DNA of 64,000 bases from Rhodoglobus sp. (lineage in GTDB: Bacteria > Actinomycetota > Actinomycetes > Actinomycetales > Microbacteriaceae). Where the stretch lies: NCBI GenBank assembly GCA_025463515.1, contig JAODAQ010000010.1, positions 1 through 64,000 of the forward strand, given 5' to 3'. A program made the translations under genes and the position numbers. Shown here piece after piece: positions 52,748-59,380 of the stretch. The notes under the pieces are model-generated. The model was not told where the DNA came from. It ran no database searches and saw only the letters and a list, made by a program, of their open reading frames with translations. How positions within the stretch are numbered: the stretch's first letter is position 1; every line of letters begins with the position of its first letter.

Positions 52748-53559
52748 TCGCCGCACTCCGCTCCGAGACGCTCAAGCTCACGTCCACGCGGCTGTGGTGG
52801 GTTCTCGTCCTCATCATGGTCGGCTACGTCGGGTTCACCGCAGCGCTGCTCGCCGGGCTCTTCGGCGCGCTGGGCGACCAGCTCGCCGCCCAGCCGGATG
52901 CTCCGCAACTGCCGCCCGAGATGATCCCTCCCGTGGTCTATTCGGCTGTCACCGCCGTCGGATACGTGTTTCCGCTGATCCTCGGCACGCTCGCGATCAC
53001 GTCGGAAGTGCGGTACCAGACCCTCACCCCGACCTTCCTCGCCCAGCCCCGGCGGGGGCGGGTGCTGGCTGCCAAGCTCGTCGTGCTGGCCGGCGCCGGC
53101 GCCGTCTTCGGGGTCTTCGGCCTCATCGTCACCCTGGGTCTCGGGGCGCCGATCCTGACGGCCACGGGCAACGACGCCGCCTTGGGCGAGTCCGCCACGT
53201 GGGCTCTCGCGGGCCGTGTCGTGCTCGCCATGGCCCTGTGGGCGGTCATCGGGGTGGGGGTCGGGTCGCTCATCCAGAACCAAGTGGCGGCGATCATCAC
53301 CGTGCTCGCGTTCACCCAGTTCGTCGAGCCCATCCTGCGGCTCGGAACCTCGATCTGGGACTGGACCGCCGCCGTGGGCCGCTTTCTGCCGGGAGCGGCG
53401 AGTGATGCCCTCGTGGGCTCGAGCATCTTCACCTCCTTCGCGGGCGGCGGCAGTGCCGACCCGCTCGAGTGGTGGCAGGGCGGCCTCGTGCTGCTCGGGG
53501 TTGCTGCCGCCGTCTCGATAGTCGGCTACCTCACCGCGTGGCGCCGGGACATCACCTAG
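52744..53559 (+). CDS. ABC-2 type exporter permease
   Basis: A 271-residue, six-helix membrane subunit with the N-terminal amphipathic LRSETLKLTSTRLWWVL and ITSEVRYQTLTPTFLAQPRR, typical of actinobacterial ABC-2 permeases paired with BcrA-like ATPases. Substrate unknown. Confidence 0.85.
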   Translation: MIAALRSETLKLTSTRLWWVLVLIMVGYVGFTAALLAGLFGALGDQLAAQPDAPQLPPEMIPPVVYSAVTAVGYVFPLILGTLAITSEVRYQTLTPTFLAQPRRGRVLAAKLVVLAGAGAVFGVFGLIVTLGLGAPILTATGNDAALGESATWALAGRVVLAMALWAVIGVGVGSLIQNQVAAIITVLAFTQFVEPILRLGTSIWDWTAAVGRFLPGAASDALVGSSIFTSFAGGGSADPLEWWQGGLVLLGVAAAVSIVGYLTAWRRDIT

Positions 53560-53566
53560 CCCGTCG

Positions 53567-53572
53567 TATGCT
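53567..53572 (+). promoter_or_regulatory. -10 TATGCT upstream of the GNAT gene
   Basis: TATGCT ends exactly six bases before ATG 53579 of a nine-codon ORF and 29 bases before the GNAT start. Confidence 0.45.
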
Positions 53573-53578
53573 CGGTGC

Positions 53579-53608
53579 ATGATGAGGGCGGAGGCGAAGC
53601 CGTGCTAG
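53579..53608 (+). CDS. Possible leaderless 9-residue upstream ORF
   Basis: ATG ATG AGG GCG GAG GCG AAG CCG TGC TAG encodes MMRAEAKPC. Its start has the spacing of leaderless genes in this window, and its stop lies just past the GTG of the GNAT gene in another frame, so its translation would pass through the GNAT start site. Expression is unproven; chance is possible for an ORF this short. Confidence 0.3.
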   Translation: MMRAEAKPC

Positions 53609-54186
53609 AGGAGGAGTACCAGCCCCGCCGGCAGCTGCCCCCGCACCTCCGCCCGCCGGAGCCGGAGGAGGCCCCGTTCTCGTTCGAGATCCGCCTTGCG
53701 GAGCCGGGCGATGTGCCGAGCATCCGGGAGATCTACAACCACTACGTGCTCAACTCCTCGATCACGCTGACCGATACGCCGTGGACCCTTGCGGAGGCGC
53801 GCAAGAAGTTCGACAACGTGCGCCAGCGCGGCTACCCGTTCATCATCGCGGTGAGCCCGGCGGGCCAGGTGCTCGGGTTCGCGTACGTCTACCCGTGGAA
53901 GCTGAAGGCGGCGTTCCGGTTCTCCGTGGAGAACCACATCTACCTGGGGCCGGCCTCCACCGGAAAGGGCCTCGGCAAACGGCTCCTGGGGGAGCTCATC
54001 GAGCGCTCGCGCACGGCCGGGGTGCGCGAGATGATCGCGGTCATCGCCGACAAGAACGCCGACGCCTCGATCCGGCTGCACGAGAGCTTCGGCTTCAAGG
54101 ACGTCGGCCACATGGGCAAGGTCGGCTTCAAGTACGACCGCTGGCTCGGCACCGTGATGATGGAGCTGAATCTTCGCAAGCGCTAG
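53602..54186 (+). CDS. GNAT-family N-acetyltransferase (phosphinothricin acetyltransferase-like)
   Basis: A 194-residue acetyl-CoA-dependent transferase: IRLAEPGDVPSIREIYNHYV, TPWTLAEARKKF, acetyl-CoA loop GKGLGKRLLGELI and ADKNADASIRLHESFGFKDVG. This is the PAT/MddA-like group acting on phosphinothricin, methionine sulfone or similar amines. GTG 53602 has GGAGG seven bases upstream and is preferred to GTG 53575. The N-terminal 30 residues are Pro/Glu-rich and extend beyond the fold. Confidence 0.83.
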   Translation: MLEEEYQPRRQLPPHLRPPEPEEAPFSFEIRLAEPGDVPSIREIYNHYVLNSSITLTDTPWTLAEARKKFDNVRQRGYPFIIAVSPAGQVLGFAYVYPWKLKAAFRFSVENHIYLGPASTGKGLGKRLLGELIERSRTAGVREMIAVIADKNADASIRLHESFGFKDVGHMGKVGFKYDRWLGTVMMELNLRKR

Positions 54187-54515
54187 GCCGGATGCCTGCC
54201 GCCGGCCTCCAGCAGGACGACACCGCCCGCGACCAGCACCATCCCGAGGATCTGCTGCCACGTCAGCGTCTCGTGGAACACGAGCCAGCTGATGATCGCG
54301 ACCGCGACGACACCGACGCCCGCCCAGATCGCGTACGCGATGCCGAGCGGCACGCCCTTCTGCAGCGTCAGCGAGAGCATCACGAAGGCGAAGATGTAGC
54401 CGACGCCCACGATCGGGTAGGCCCACCACACCGACTTCTCGCCCGAGGTGAACTTGAGGAACGAGGTCGCGACGACCTCGCCGATGATCGCTAGCGCGAG
54501 GAAGACGTAGCCCAT
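54183..54515 (-). CDS. Small multidrug resistance (SMR/EmrE-type) transporter
   Basis: A 110-residue, four-helix exporter with Glu13 in IIGEVVATSFLKFT, the proton/substrate carboxylate of EmrE, and GIAYAIWAGVGVV. Acts as an antiparallel dimer exporting quaternary or guanidinium compounds. Its stop overlaps the GNAT stop by four bases. Confidence 0.9.
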   Translation of the reverse strand: MGYVFLALAIIGEVVATSFLKFTSGEKSVWWAYPIVGVGYIFAFVMLSLTLQKGVPLGIAYAIWAGVGVVAVAIISWLVFHETLTWQQILGMVLVAGGVVLLEAGGRHPA

Positions 54516-54521
54516 AGTTCA

Positions 54522-54528
54522 TAGGCTA
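54522..54528. promoter_or_regulatory. Overlapping divergent -10 elements (TAGGCTA)
   Basis: Plus-strand TAGGCT (54522-54527) lies 6 bases before ATG 54534; minus-strand TAGCCT (54528-54523) lies 7 bases before the SMR ATG. The hexamers share five bases. Confidence 0.5.
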
Positions 54529-54533
54529 GGGCC

Positions 54534-54944
54534 ATGACCACCTCTGCCAAGCAGCTCCGCCTCGTCCTCGAGACCGAGGACCTCGACGCCGCCCTCGCCT
54601 TCTACCGCGACGCCCTCGGCCTCACCGAGCTCGAGTCGTACGACGGGCCGGACGGCGCGCGCGTCATCATCCTGTCCGTGCCCTCGGTGACCCTCGAGCT
54701 CGCCAACCCCGCGCAGGTGCGCTACATCGACGACGTCGAGGTGGGCAGGCCCACGAGCCGGCGCTTCGAGGGGGCGGTGCGGGTGGCCTTCGAGGTCGAG
54801 GATGCCGCGGCCGCGACATCCGTGCTCGAAGCCGCCGGGGCGACCGTGCTGGCGCCGCCGACGGTCACGCCGTGGAACTCCCTCAACGCCAGGCTCGAGG
54901 CGCCGGGCGGAATGCAGATCACGGCCTTCCAGGAGCTCGCGTGA
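54534..54944 (+). CDS. VOC-superfamily (glyoxalase/bleomycin-resistance-like) protein
   Basis: A 136-residue protein with two beta-alpha-beta-beta-beta modules: RLVLETEDLDAALAFYRDAL starts the first and VRVAFEVEDAAAATSVLEAAG the second. Not enough to tell dioxygenase from lyase or binding protein. Leads a two-gene unit; GTGA overlap with the next gene. Confidence 0.8.
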   Translation: MTTSAKQLRLVLETEDLDAALAFYRDALGLTELESYDGPDGARVIILSVPSVTLELANPAQVRYIDDVEVGRPTSRRFEGAVRVAFEVEDAAAATSVLEAAGATVLAPPTVTPWNSLNARLEAPGGMQITAFQELA

Positions 54945-55315
54945 CGATCGTGCCCGGCGCGCCCCTCGTGCGCCCCGCTCACGGGACCGTGCTGCGCGAG
55001 TTCGGCGACCTCGTGCCCGGCGACCCCGACAGCGTGTTCGCCGCCGTGCTCGACCGCGTGCGGCCGACGAGCCCCGAGGGCGGCAACCTGTCGACCGACC
55101 CGGCGCAGCGGCTCATCGTCGTGCAGGGCGGCTGGTGGTACCGCGCCGAGTACCGCGTGACTCCCGATCCCGTGGGATCCCGCCTCGGGATGACCATCGT
55201 CAACGTGGCGAAGCCCGCGCACTGGGCCGGCCCGATCACGGGCCGGTCAGTGCTGCGGGCTTCTGGCCGAGCGTTCCAGCAGCTGATCGACGAGCTCTCG
55301 GCCGGCCGCGACTGA
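54941..55315 (+). CDS. Hypothetical protein, possibly SRPBCC-like
   Basis: 124 residues, soluble, not recognised. WWYRAEYRVTPDPVGSRLG followed by strands and a C-terminal helix (SGRAFQQLIDELSAG) is compatible with a START/SRPBCC-type fold, but this is only a secondary-structure impression. GTG overlaps the VOC stop, so the two proteins are co-translated. Confidence 0.6.
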   Translation: MTIVPGAPLVRPAHGTVLREFGDLVPGDPDSVFAAVLDRVRPTSPEGGNLSTDPAQRLIVVQGGWWYRAEYRVTPDPVGSRLGMTIVNVAKPAHWAGPITGRSVLRASGRAFQQLIDELSAGRD

Positions 55316-55322
55316 ACCCACG

Positions 55323-55401
55323 GTGCAGGACAGTGAAAGTGCAGATTCACACAGTGCAGCACCATGAGACTGTGCAATCGTGCACTCTCGCTGCGAGTGC
55401 A
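55323..55401. repeat. Six GTGCA motifs in 80 bases
   Basis: GTGCA occurs at 55323, 55339, 55354, 55372, 55380 and 55397, four times as GTGCAG. It lies between convergent genes. Function unknown. Confidence 0.5.
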
Positions 55402-55410
55402 GACGCGAAA

Positions 55411-55435
55411 GGGCCGCCCCTGGCGGGGGCGGTCC
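55411..55435 (-). terminator. Terminator of the YtrA-type operon
   Basis: GGGCCGCCCC/GGGGGCGGTCC stem; on the minus strand it is followed by CCTTTCG. It lies about 17 bases past the last permease codon. Confidence 0.65.
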
Positions 55436-55451
55436 GGTTCGATACGCGCGC

Positions 55452-56216
55452 CTAGCTCTTCGGGGTGGCCCTCCGCAGGACGAAGAAGCCGCCGATCCCC
55501 GCGATCGCGCTGACCACGAGGCTCCAGGCGAACGAGCCGACGAGGCCCGCGTTCGCGAAGAACGCCCCGAACGAGCCCCACGTTCCCGTGAAGGTGAGCA
55601 GCGCCGCACCGCCGATGACGATGACGCCCAGGCCCACGAAGAACGCGATGAGCCCGTTCGCCTTCCAGCGCACCCAGATCGACGCCGCGGCCAGTCCCAC
55701 CGAGAAGAAGAACAGGAACGCCGCGAAGTAGATGAAGAGCCTCTGGGTCCAGCCGTCTCCGTAGTACACCGGTGTGAACATCCGGCCGCCGAGCCCCCAG
55801 CCGTCGGTCGCCTCCTCGATCGCAGCGAGGATCGTCAGACCCACGCTGAACATCGCCGAGAGGCCGATGAAGGTGAGCGCGGTGCCCAGGTAGTAGTCGC
55901 GGCGAGTGACGCCGTACCCGAGGGCGAACGGGAACGTCACGGCGATCGCCTGAACAGCCACGACCATGATGTACACGAAGATGTACGTGCTCGCTCCGCT
56001 GTAGCCGAGCCCCTCGCGTACGTCGGCGATGTCTGCGGTCGGGGTGTTCGCGAGGATGATCGCCCAGATCGCGATGTTCGCGACGAGGATGACGCCCAGG
56101 ATCATCCAGGGCAGGATGATCGTGGTCCACGGGTTCGTCAGGTGCAGTTTGACGACATTCCCGATGCGGCCGAGCGCGCTCGCGGGCGGCCGGACTGTTG
56201 ACGTGATGGTGGTCAT
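55452..56216 (-). CDS. ABC-2-like exporter membrane subunit (YtrA-type operon)
   Basis: A 254-residue, six-helix protein with FALGYGVTRRDYYLGTAL, a cytoplasmic loop seen in ABC-2 type permeases of GntR(YtrA)-linked exporters. ATG overlaps the ATPase stop (ATGA). Likely forms a lipid- or peptide-extruding pump with the upstream ATPase. Confidence 0.8.
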   Translation of the reverse strand: MTTITSTVRPPASALGRIGNVVKLHLTNPWTTIILPWMILGVILVANIAIWAIILANTPTADIADVREGLGYSGASTYIFVYIMVVAVQAIAVTFPFALGYGVTRRDYYLGTALTFIGLSAMFSVGLTILAAIEEATDGWGLGGRMFTPVYYGDGWTQRLFIYFAAFLFFFSVGLAAASIWVRWKANGLIAFFVGLGVIVIGGAALLTFTGTWGSFGAFFANAGLVGSFAWSLVVSAIAGIGGFFVLRRATPKS

Positions 56217-57118
56217 GCTGACACCTCGAATTCCTTCTCGCTCGTGTTGGTCCTGCGGATGATCAGCTGCTGCAGGGAGACCGGCGCCAGCTCGAGGCCG
56301 GCGGCCGAGGCATCCGTGCGCTCCTGGGCGGTGAGGCCCATGACGGTCACGGAGGCGAGGCCGCCGATCGCGTCGCGGTGCAGCACCTCGCGCGAGCCGA
56401 CGAAGCCGTCGACCGCGGCCTTGGTGCCGACCAGGGTGGTCGCGCTGCCGCGGAGGGTCTCCGCGTCCTCGTCGATGATGATGCGGCCCTCGTCGATCAC
56501 GAGGACGTGCTCGAGCAGGTTGCTCACCTCGTCGATCAGGTGGGTGGAGAGGACGACCGTGCGGGGGTGCTCCGCGTAGTCGGCGAGCAGGCGGTCGTAG
56601 AACGTCTGCCGCGCGACTGCGTCGAGGCCCAGGTACGGCTCGTCGAAGAACGTGAGCGGAGCGCGCGAGGCGAGCCCCACGATCACGCCGATCGCCGAGA
56701 CCTGGCCGCGCGACATCTTCTTGATCCGGCGGTTGAGAGGGAGGCGGAAGTCGGCGATGAGCTGATCTGCGAAGTCCTGGTCCCAGTTGGAGAAGAACCA
56801 GGGCGCGCTCTTGAACACGTGCTTCGCGCGGAAGTCGTCGGGGTAGCGCTGGCTCTCCTTGATGAAGGAGACGCGCTGGAGCACCGAGGCGTTCTCGACG
56901 GGGGACTGGCCGAAGACCTTGATATCGCCGGAGGTCGCGAAGTCCTGGCCCGTGAGCAGCTGCATGAGCGTGGTCTTCCCAGCGCCGTTGCGGCCGAGGA
57001 GGCCGTAGATCTTGTTCTCCGAGACGCTGAAGGTCGCGTCGTCCACGGCCCGCACGCTGCCGAAGCGCTTCGTGAGGCCGCGCACTTCGATAACGCCGCC
57101 CTCGATGACTGCGGTCAT
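56213..57118 (-). CDS. ABC exporter ATP-binding protein (YtrB-like)
   Basis: A 301-residue ATPase: Walker A GRNGAGKTT, a degenerate signature MSRGQVSAIG, Walker B PLTFFDEPYLGLDAVAR and switch His in STHLIDEV. The long helical insert (WFFSNWDQDFADQLIADFRL) and this signature are typical of YtrB-type ATPases induced by cell-wall antibiotics. Between the GntR gene and the permease with ATGA overlaps on both sides. Confidence 0.88.
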   Translation of the reverse strand: MTAVIEGGVIEVRGLTKRFGSVRAVDDATFSVSENKIYGLLGRNGAGKTTLMQLLTGQDFATSGDIKVFGQSPVENASVLQRVSFIKESQRYPDDFRAKHVFKSAPWFFSNWDQDFADQLIADFRLPLNRRIKKMSRGQVSAIGVIVGLASRAPLTFFDEPYLGLDAVARQTFYDRLLADYAEHPRTVVLSTHLIDEVSNLLEHVLVIDEGRIIIDEDAETLRGSATTLVGTKAAVDGFVGSREVLHRDAIGGLASVTVMGLTAQERTDASAAGLELAPVSLQQLIIRRTNTSEKEFEVSA

Positions 57119-57471
57119 TTGCTGCCTTCCTTTCTGATCATGTCTGCGAGTTGTTCCGAGGTGATGCCGAGTTTTGCTGCCTCCGTGAGCAGCGGGGTGA
57201 CGAACTCGGCCGCGAACTTGTCGCGGCGCTTCGTCTTCAGTTGCGCCTGGGCGCCTTCGGCCACGAACATGCCGATCCCTCTCTTCTTGTAGAGGGCCCC
57301 CTCGTCGACGAGCATCGTCACGCCCTTGAGCGCGGTTGCCGGGTTGATCCGGTAGAACGCGGCGAACTCGTTGATCGAGGGAACCTGGGTCTCCTCGGCG
57401 AGCGTGCCGGAGATGATGTCGTTCTCGATCTGCTCGGCGAGCTGAACGAAGATGGGACGGGATTCATCCAT
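57115..57471 (-). CDS. GntR-family regulator, YtrA subfamily
   Basis: A 118-residue repressor with winged helix IFVQLAEQIENDIISGTL...VPSINEFAAFYRINPATALKG and the short two-helix C-terminus that marks YtrA. Strong AGGAGG before the ATG. It should bind the dyad at 57502-57525 and release it under envelope stress, controlling the exporter genes that follow. Confidence 0.88.
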   Translation of the reverse strand: MDESRPIFVQLAEQIENDIISGTLAEETQVPSINEFAAFYRINPATALKGVTMLVDEGALYKKRGIGMFVAEGAQAQLKTKRRDKFAAEFVTPLLTEAAKLGITSEQLADMIRKEGSK

Positions 57472-57501
57472 GGAGACCTCCTTTCCTGATTCCGGTTAGT
57501 G

Positions 57502-57525
57502 GGTTAGTTGGTCATGTAACTAACC
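57502..57525. promoter_or_regulatory. YtrA-type operator GGTTAGTT-N8-AACTAACC
   Basis: Perfect 8-bp arms separated by eight bases, 31 bases upstream of the GntR start. A TTGACA (minus strand, 57550-57545) lies just upstream and may be the -35. Confidence 0.75.
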
Positions 57526-57570
57526 AATCAGGCTTAACTCGTTCTGTCAAGTCTGAAGTTCCGCGGCCTG

Positions 57571-57598
57571 TTGTTCTTAGGTAAGGCATGCCTATACT
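57571..57598 (+). promoter_or_regulatory. Promoter with IdeR/DtxR iron box
   Basis: TTAGGTAAGGCATGCCTAT at 57577-57595 keeps both conserved half-sites of the DtxR/IdeR box. It covers the spacer of a promoter with TTGTTC (57571-57576), 16 bases, TATACT (57593-57598), so iron-loaded repressor would block it. Confidence 0.75.
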
Positions 57599-57607
57599 GA
57601 AAGCGCA

Positions 57608-57961
57608 ATGACACCCGAAACCTCCGCCCCCGTCTCGTGGAACCCGCCAGCAGGGGCCGACCGCCTTCTGCTCGCCGGCAACGAGGCGTGCGTTGAGACG
57701 ATCCGGATGATCCTCGCCACACTTCCCGCCTCCGCACGCGGCCAGGTCTTCGTCGAGGTGCAGTCGGAGAGCGACATCGAGCCGCTCGCCGCCCCTGGCC
57801 GGTTCTCGGTCAGCTGGCTGGTGCGCGACCGCGGCCAGGCGCTGCGCCGCTCGCTCGACGCGTGGCTCGCCGAGATGCTCCCCGTGAGCGCCTTCGGCTC
57901 GAGCAGCGTCTACTCATGGGTGGCCGCCGACGGCCCCGCGCGCCTGCTCACGAGCGACTAG
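57608..57961 (+). CDS. Stand-alone siderophore-interacting protein (SIP) C-terminal domain
   Basis: 117 residues. RLLLAGNEACVETIRMILATLP and the central WLVRDRG match the NAD(P)H-binding C-terminal domain of siderophore-interacting ferric reductases; the N-terminal FAD-binding barrel is absent and there is no room for it upstream. The iron box next to its promoter supports a role in iron uptake or ferric-siderophore reduction, possibly with a partner supplying flavin. ATG 57608 is nine bases after the -10. Confidence 0.78.
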   Translation: MTPETSAPVSWNPPAGADRLLLAGNEACVETIRMILATLPASARGQVFVEVQSESDIEPLAAPGRFSVSWLVRDRGQALRRSLDAWLAEMLPVSAFGSSSVYSWVAADGPARLLTSD

Positions 57962-57998
57962 CGCGCCCTCGGGTTCGCGACCGCTCAGCGCGAGTCGT

Positions 57999-58052
57999 GA
58001 GTCGTCAAAAGTTGCTCGCGTGCTCCTCATCTGGCGCACCTTTTGACGACTC
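57999..58052. repeat. Inverted repeat GAGTCGTCAAAAG/CTTTTGACGACTC
   Basis: Perfect 13-bp arms (57999-58011, 58040-58052) with a 28-base loop, followed up to 58137 by more GAGTCGTG/CGACTCG motifs that form a weaker second dyad. It fills the 179-base gap between convergent genes. Confidence 0.75.
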
Positions 58053-58140
58053 GTCGTGGAGGAGTCGTGGGCGTGCGCTACGAGTCGTGGAAATGTGCTC
58101 CAGAAGCGCGCGGGCAGAGCATTTTGTGACGACTCGGTGG

Positions 58141-58941
58141 TCAGGCGAGCCCGACGAGCCTCGCGCTCACGTCCCACAGCGCCTCGGCAGCCCCCGGCTC
58201 GCGCGCGCTGCGGTCGATGCGCCCGTTCGGCTTGAGGCCGCTGAAGTAGGTGCCGCTCGGCACGCCCGTGTCGGCGGCCGTGGCGAGGTGCACGAGCGGG
58301 CTCGCGCCCTGCTCTGGCGAGATGGCCAGCCCGCTGCGCGTCATGACGTTCGCGAGCCGCTTCTGCGACCCGCTCCCGAAGCTGGTCGCCACCCAGCCGG
58401 GATGGAAGGAGTAGGCCTCGATCCCGCGCGCGGCGAGGGACTGCGCGAACAGGATCGTCGCGATCTTCGAGGTGCCGTACGCCCGCCAGCCGCCCAGCCA
58501 CGGCCGCTTCGTCCACTCGAGGTCGTCGAGCCGCAGCCTCCCCGCCACGTTCGAGGAGCTCGCCGTGCCGATCACCCGGCCGCCGGCGACCTTCGGCAGC
58601 AGCAGGTTGGTGAGCAGGAACGGCGCGAGGTGGTTGTGCTGCAGCGTGCGCTCGTGGCCGTCGGCGGAGAGGCCGCGCGCGTGGATGAGCCCGCCGGCGT
58701 TGTTCGCGAGCACGTCGATCCGCTCGTAGCGCCCCGCCAGGGATGCCGCGAGCGCGCGCACCTCGTCGAGCCGGTCGTAGTCCGCCAGGAACGGGGTGCC
58801 GCCGACCTTCTCGGCGACGGCCCTCGTACGGTCGGGGTTGCGGCCCACGACGGCCACGTCCCAGCCTGCGGCGGCGAGGCGGCCGGCCGCGTTCTCCCCG
58901 ATGCCCGAGCTCGCGCCCGTGATCACGATCGTGTGGCTCAT
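58141..58941 (-). CDS. Short-chain dehydrogenase/reductase (retinol-dehydrogenase-like)
   Basis: A 266-residue Rossmann oxidoreductase with TGASSGIGENA, NNAGG, SSSNVAG and catalytic YGTSK. The insert RLRLDDLEW and the C-terminal FSGLKPNGR are features of the WWOX/RDH-like SDR branch common in actinobacteria. ATGA overlap with the upstream HExxH gene. Substrate unknown. Confidence 0.83.
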   Translation of the reverse strand: MSHTIVITGASSGIGENAAGRLAAAGWDVAVVGRNPDRTRAVAEKVGGTPFLADYDRLDEVRALAASLAGRYERIDVLANNAGGLIHARGLSADGHERTLQHNHLAPFLLTNLLLPKVAGGRVIGTASSSNVAGRLRLDDLEWTKRPWLGGWRAYGTSKIATILFAQSLAARGIEAYSFHPGWVATSFGSGSQKRLANVMTRSGLAISPEQGASPLVHLATAADTGVPSGTYFSGLKPNGRIDRSAREPGAAEALWDVSARLVGLA

Positions 58942-59357
58942 CGGCCGTACCCGCCCTTGGCGAGACCGGCTTCGACCTCGAAGCGGTTGGCGCGGGCATC
59001 CTGCCCCGCATCGACGTACAGCGGGAGGAAGGCCAGCCCGTAGCGCTTCCACTGGGCACGGTGCACGGCCTCGTGCTCGAGGATCGTGGGAGAGATGTTG
59101 TCCGTGGTCAGGTACACGGCGCCGACCGTCGTGCCGCCCCGGCCGTACGCCCACGTCGGCAGGTGCGGGGCCACGATGAGGCCGCCCTCGCGGCGCAGGC
59201 GGAAGCGGCTCAGGATGCCGCCGTAGACCACGGCGCACACGGTCGTGAACCAGTAGCCGGGCCGCGCGATCACCGGCGAGAGCACTACTGCCCTCAGCCA
59301 GCGGACCGACCGCAGCCTCCTGACGATTCCGGGCCGTGCGGGGATCTCATTCGCCAT
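58938..59357 (-). CDS. Small HExxH-motif protein
   Basis: 139 residues with one hydrophobic segment (about 37-50) and the motif LEHEAVHRAQWKRYG, a zinc-metallopeptidase-like HEAVH, followed 20-30 residues later by RANRFEVEAG, which could give the third ligand. Actinobacterial homologues are often labelled Fe-S oxidoreductase, but no cysteine cluster is present here. Peptidase activity is inference. ATG has TATTCT seven bases upstream; first of two genes. Confidence 0.65.
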   Translation of the reverse strand: MANEIPARPGIVRRLRSVRWLRAVVLSPVIARPGYWFTTVCAVVYGGILSRFRLRREGGLIVAPHLPTWAYGRGGTTVGAVYLTTDNISPTILEHEAVHRAQWKRYGLAFLPLYVDAGQDARANRFEVEAGLAKGGYGR

Positions 59358-59364
59358 ACTTCGC

Positions 59365-59374
59365 AGAATACAGT
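59365..59374. promoter_or_regulatory. Overlapping divergent -10 elements (AGAATACAGT)
   Basis: Minus-strand TATTCT (59370-59365) and plus-strand TACAGT (59369-59374) share two bases and lie 7 and 6 bases from their start codons. Confidence 0.5.
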
Positions 59375-59380
59375 GGCAGC

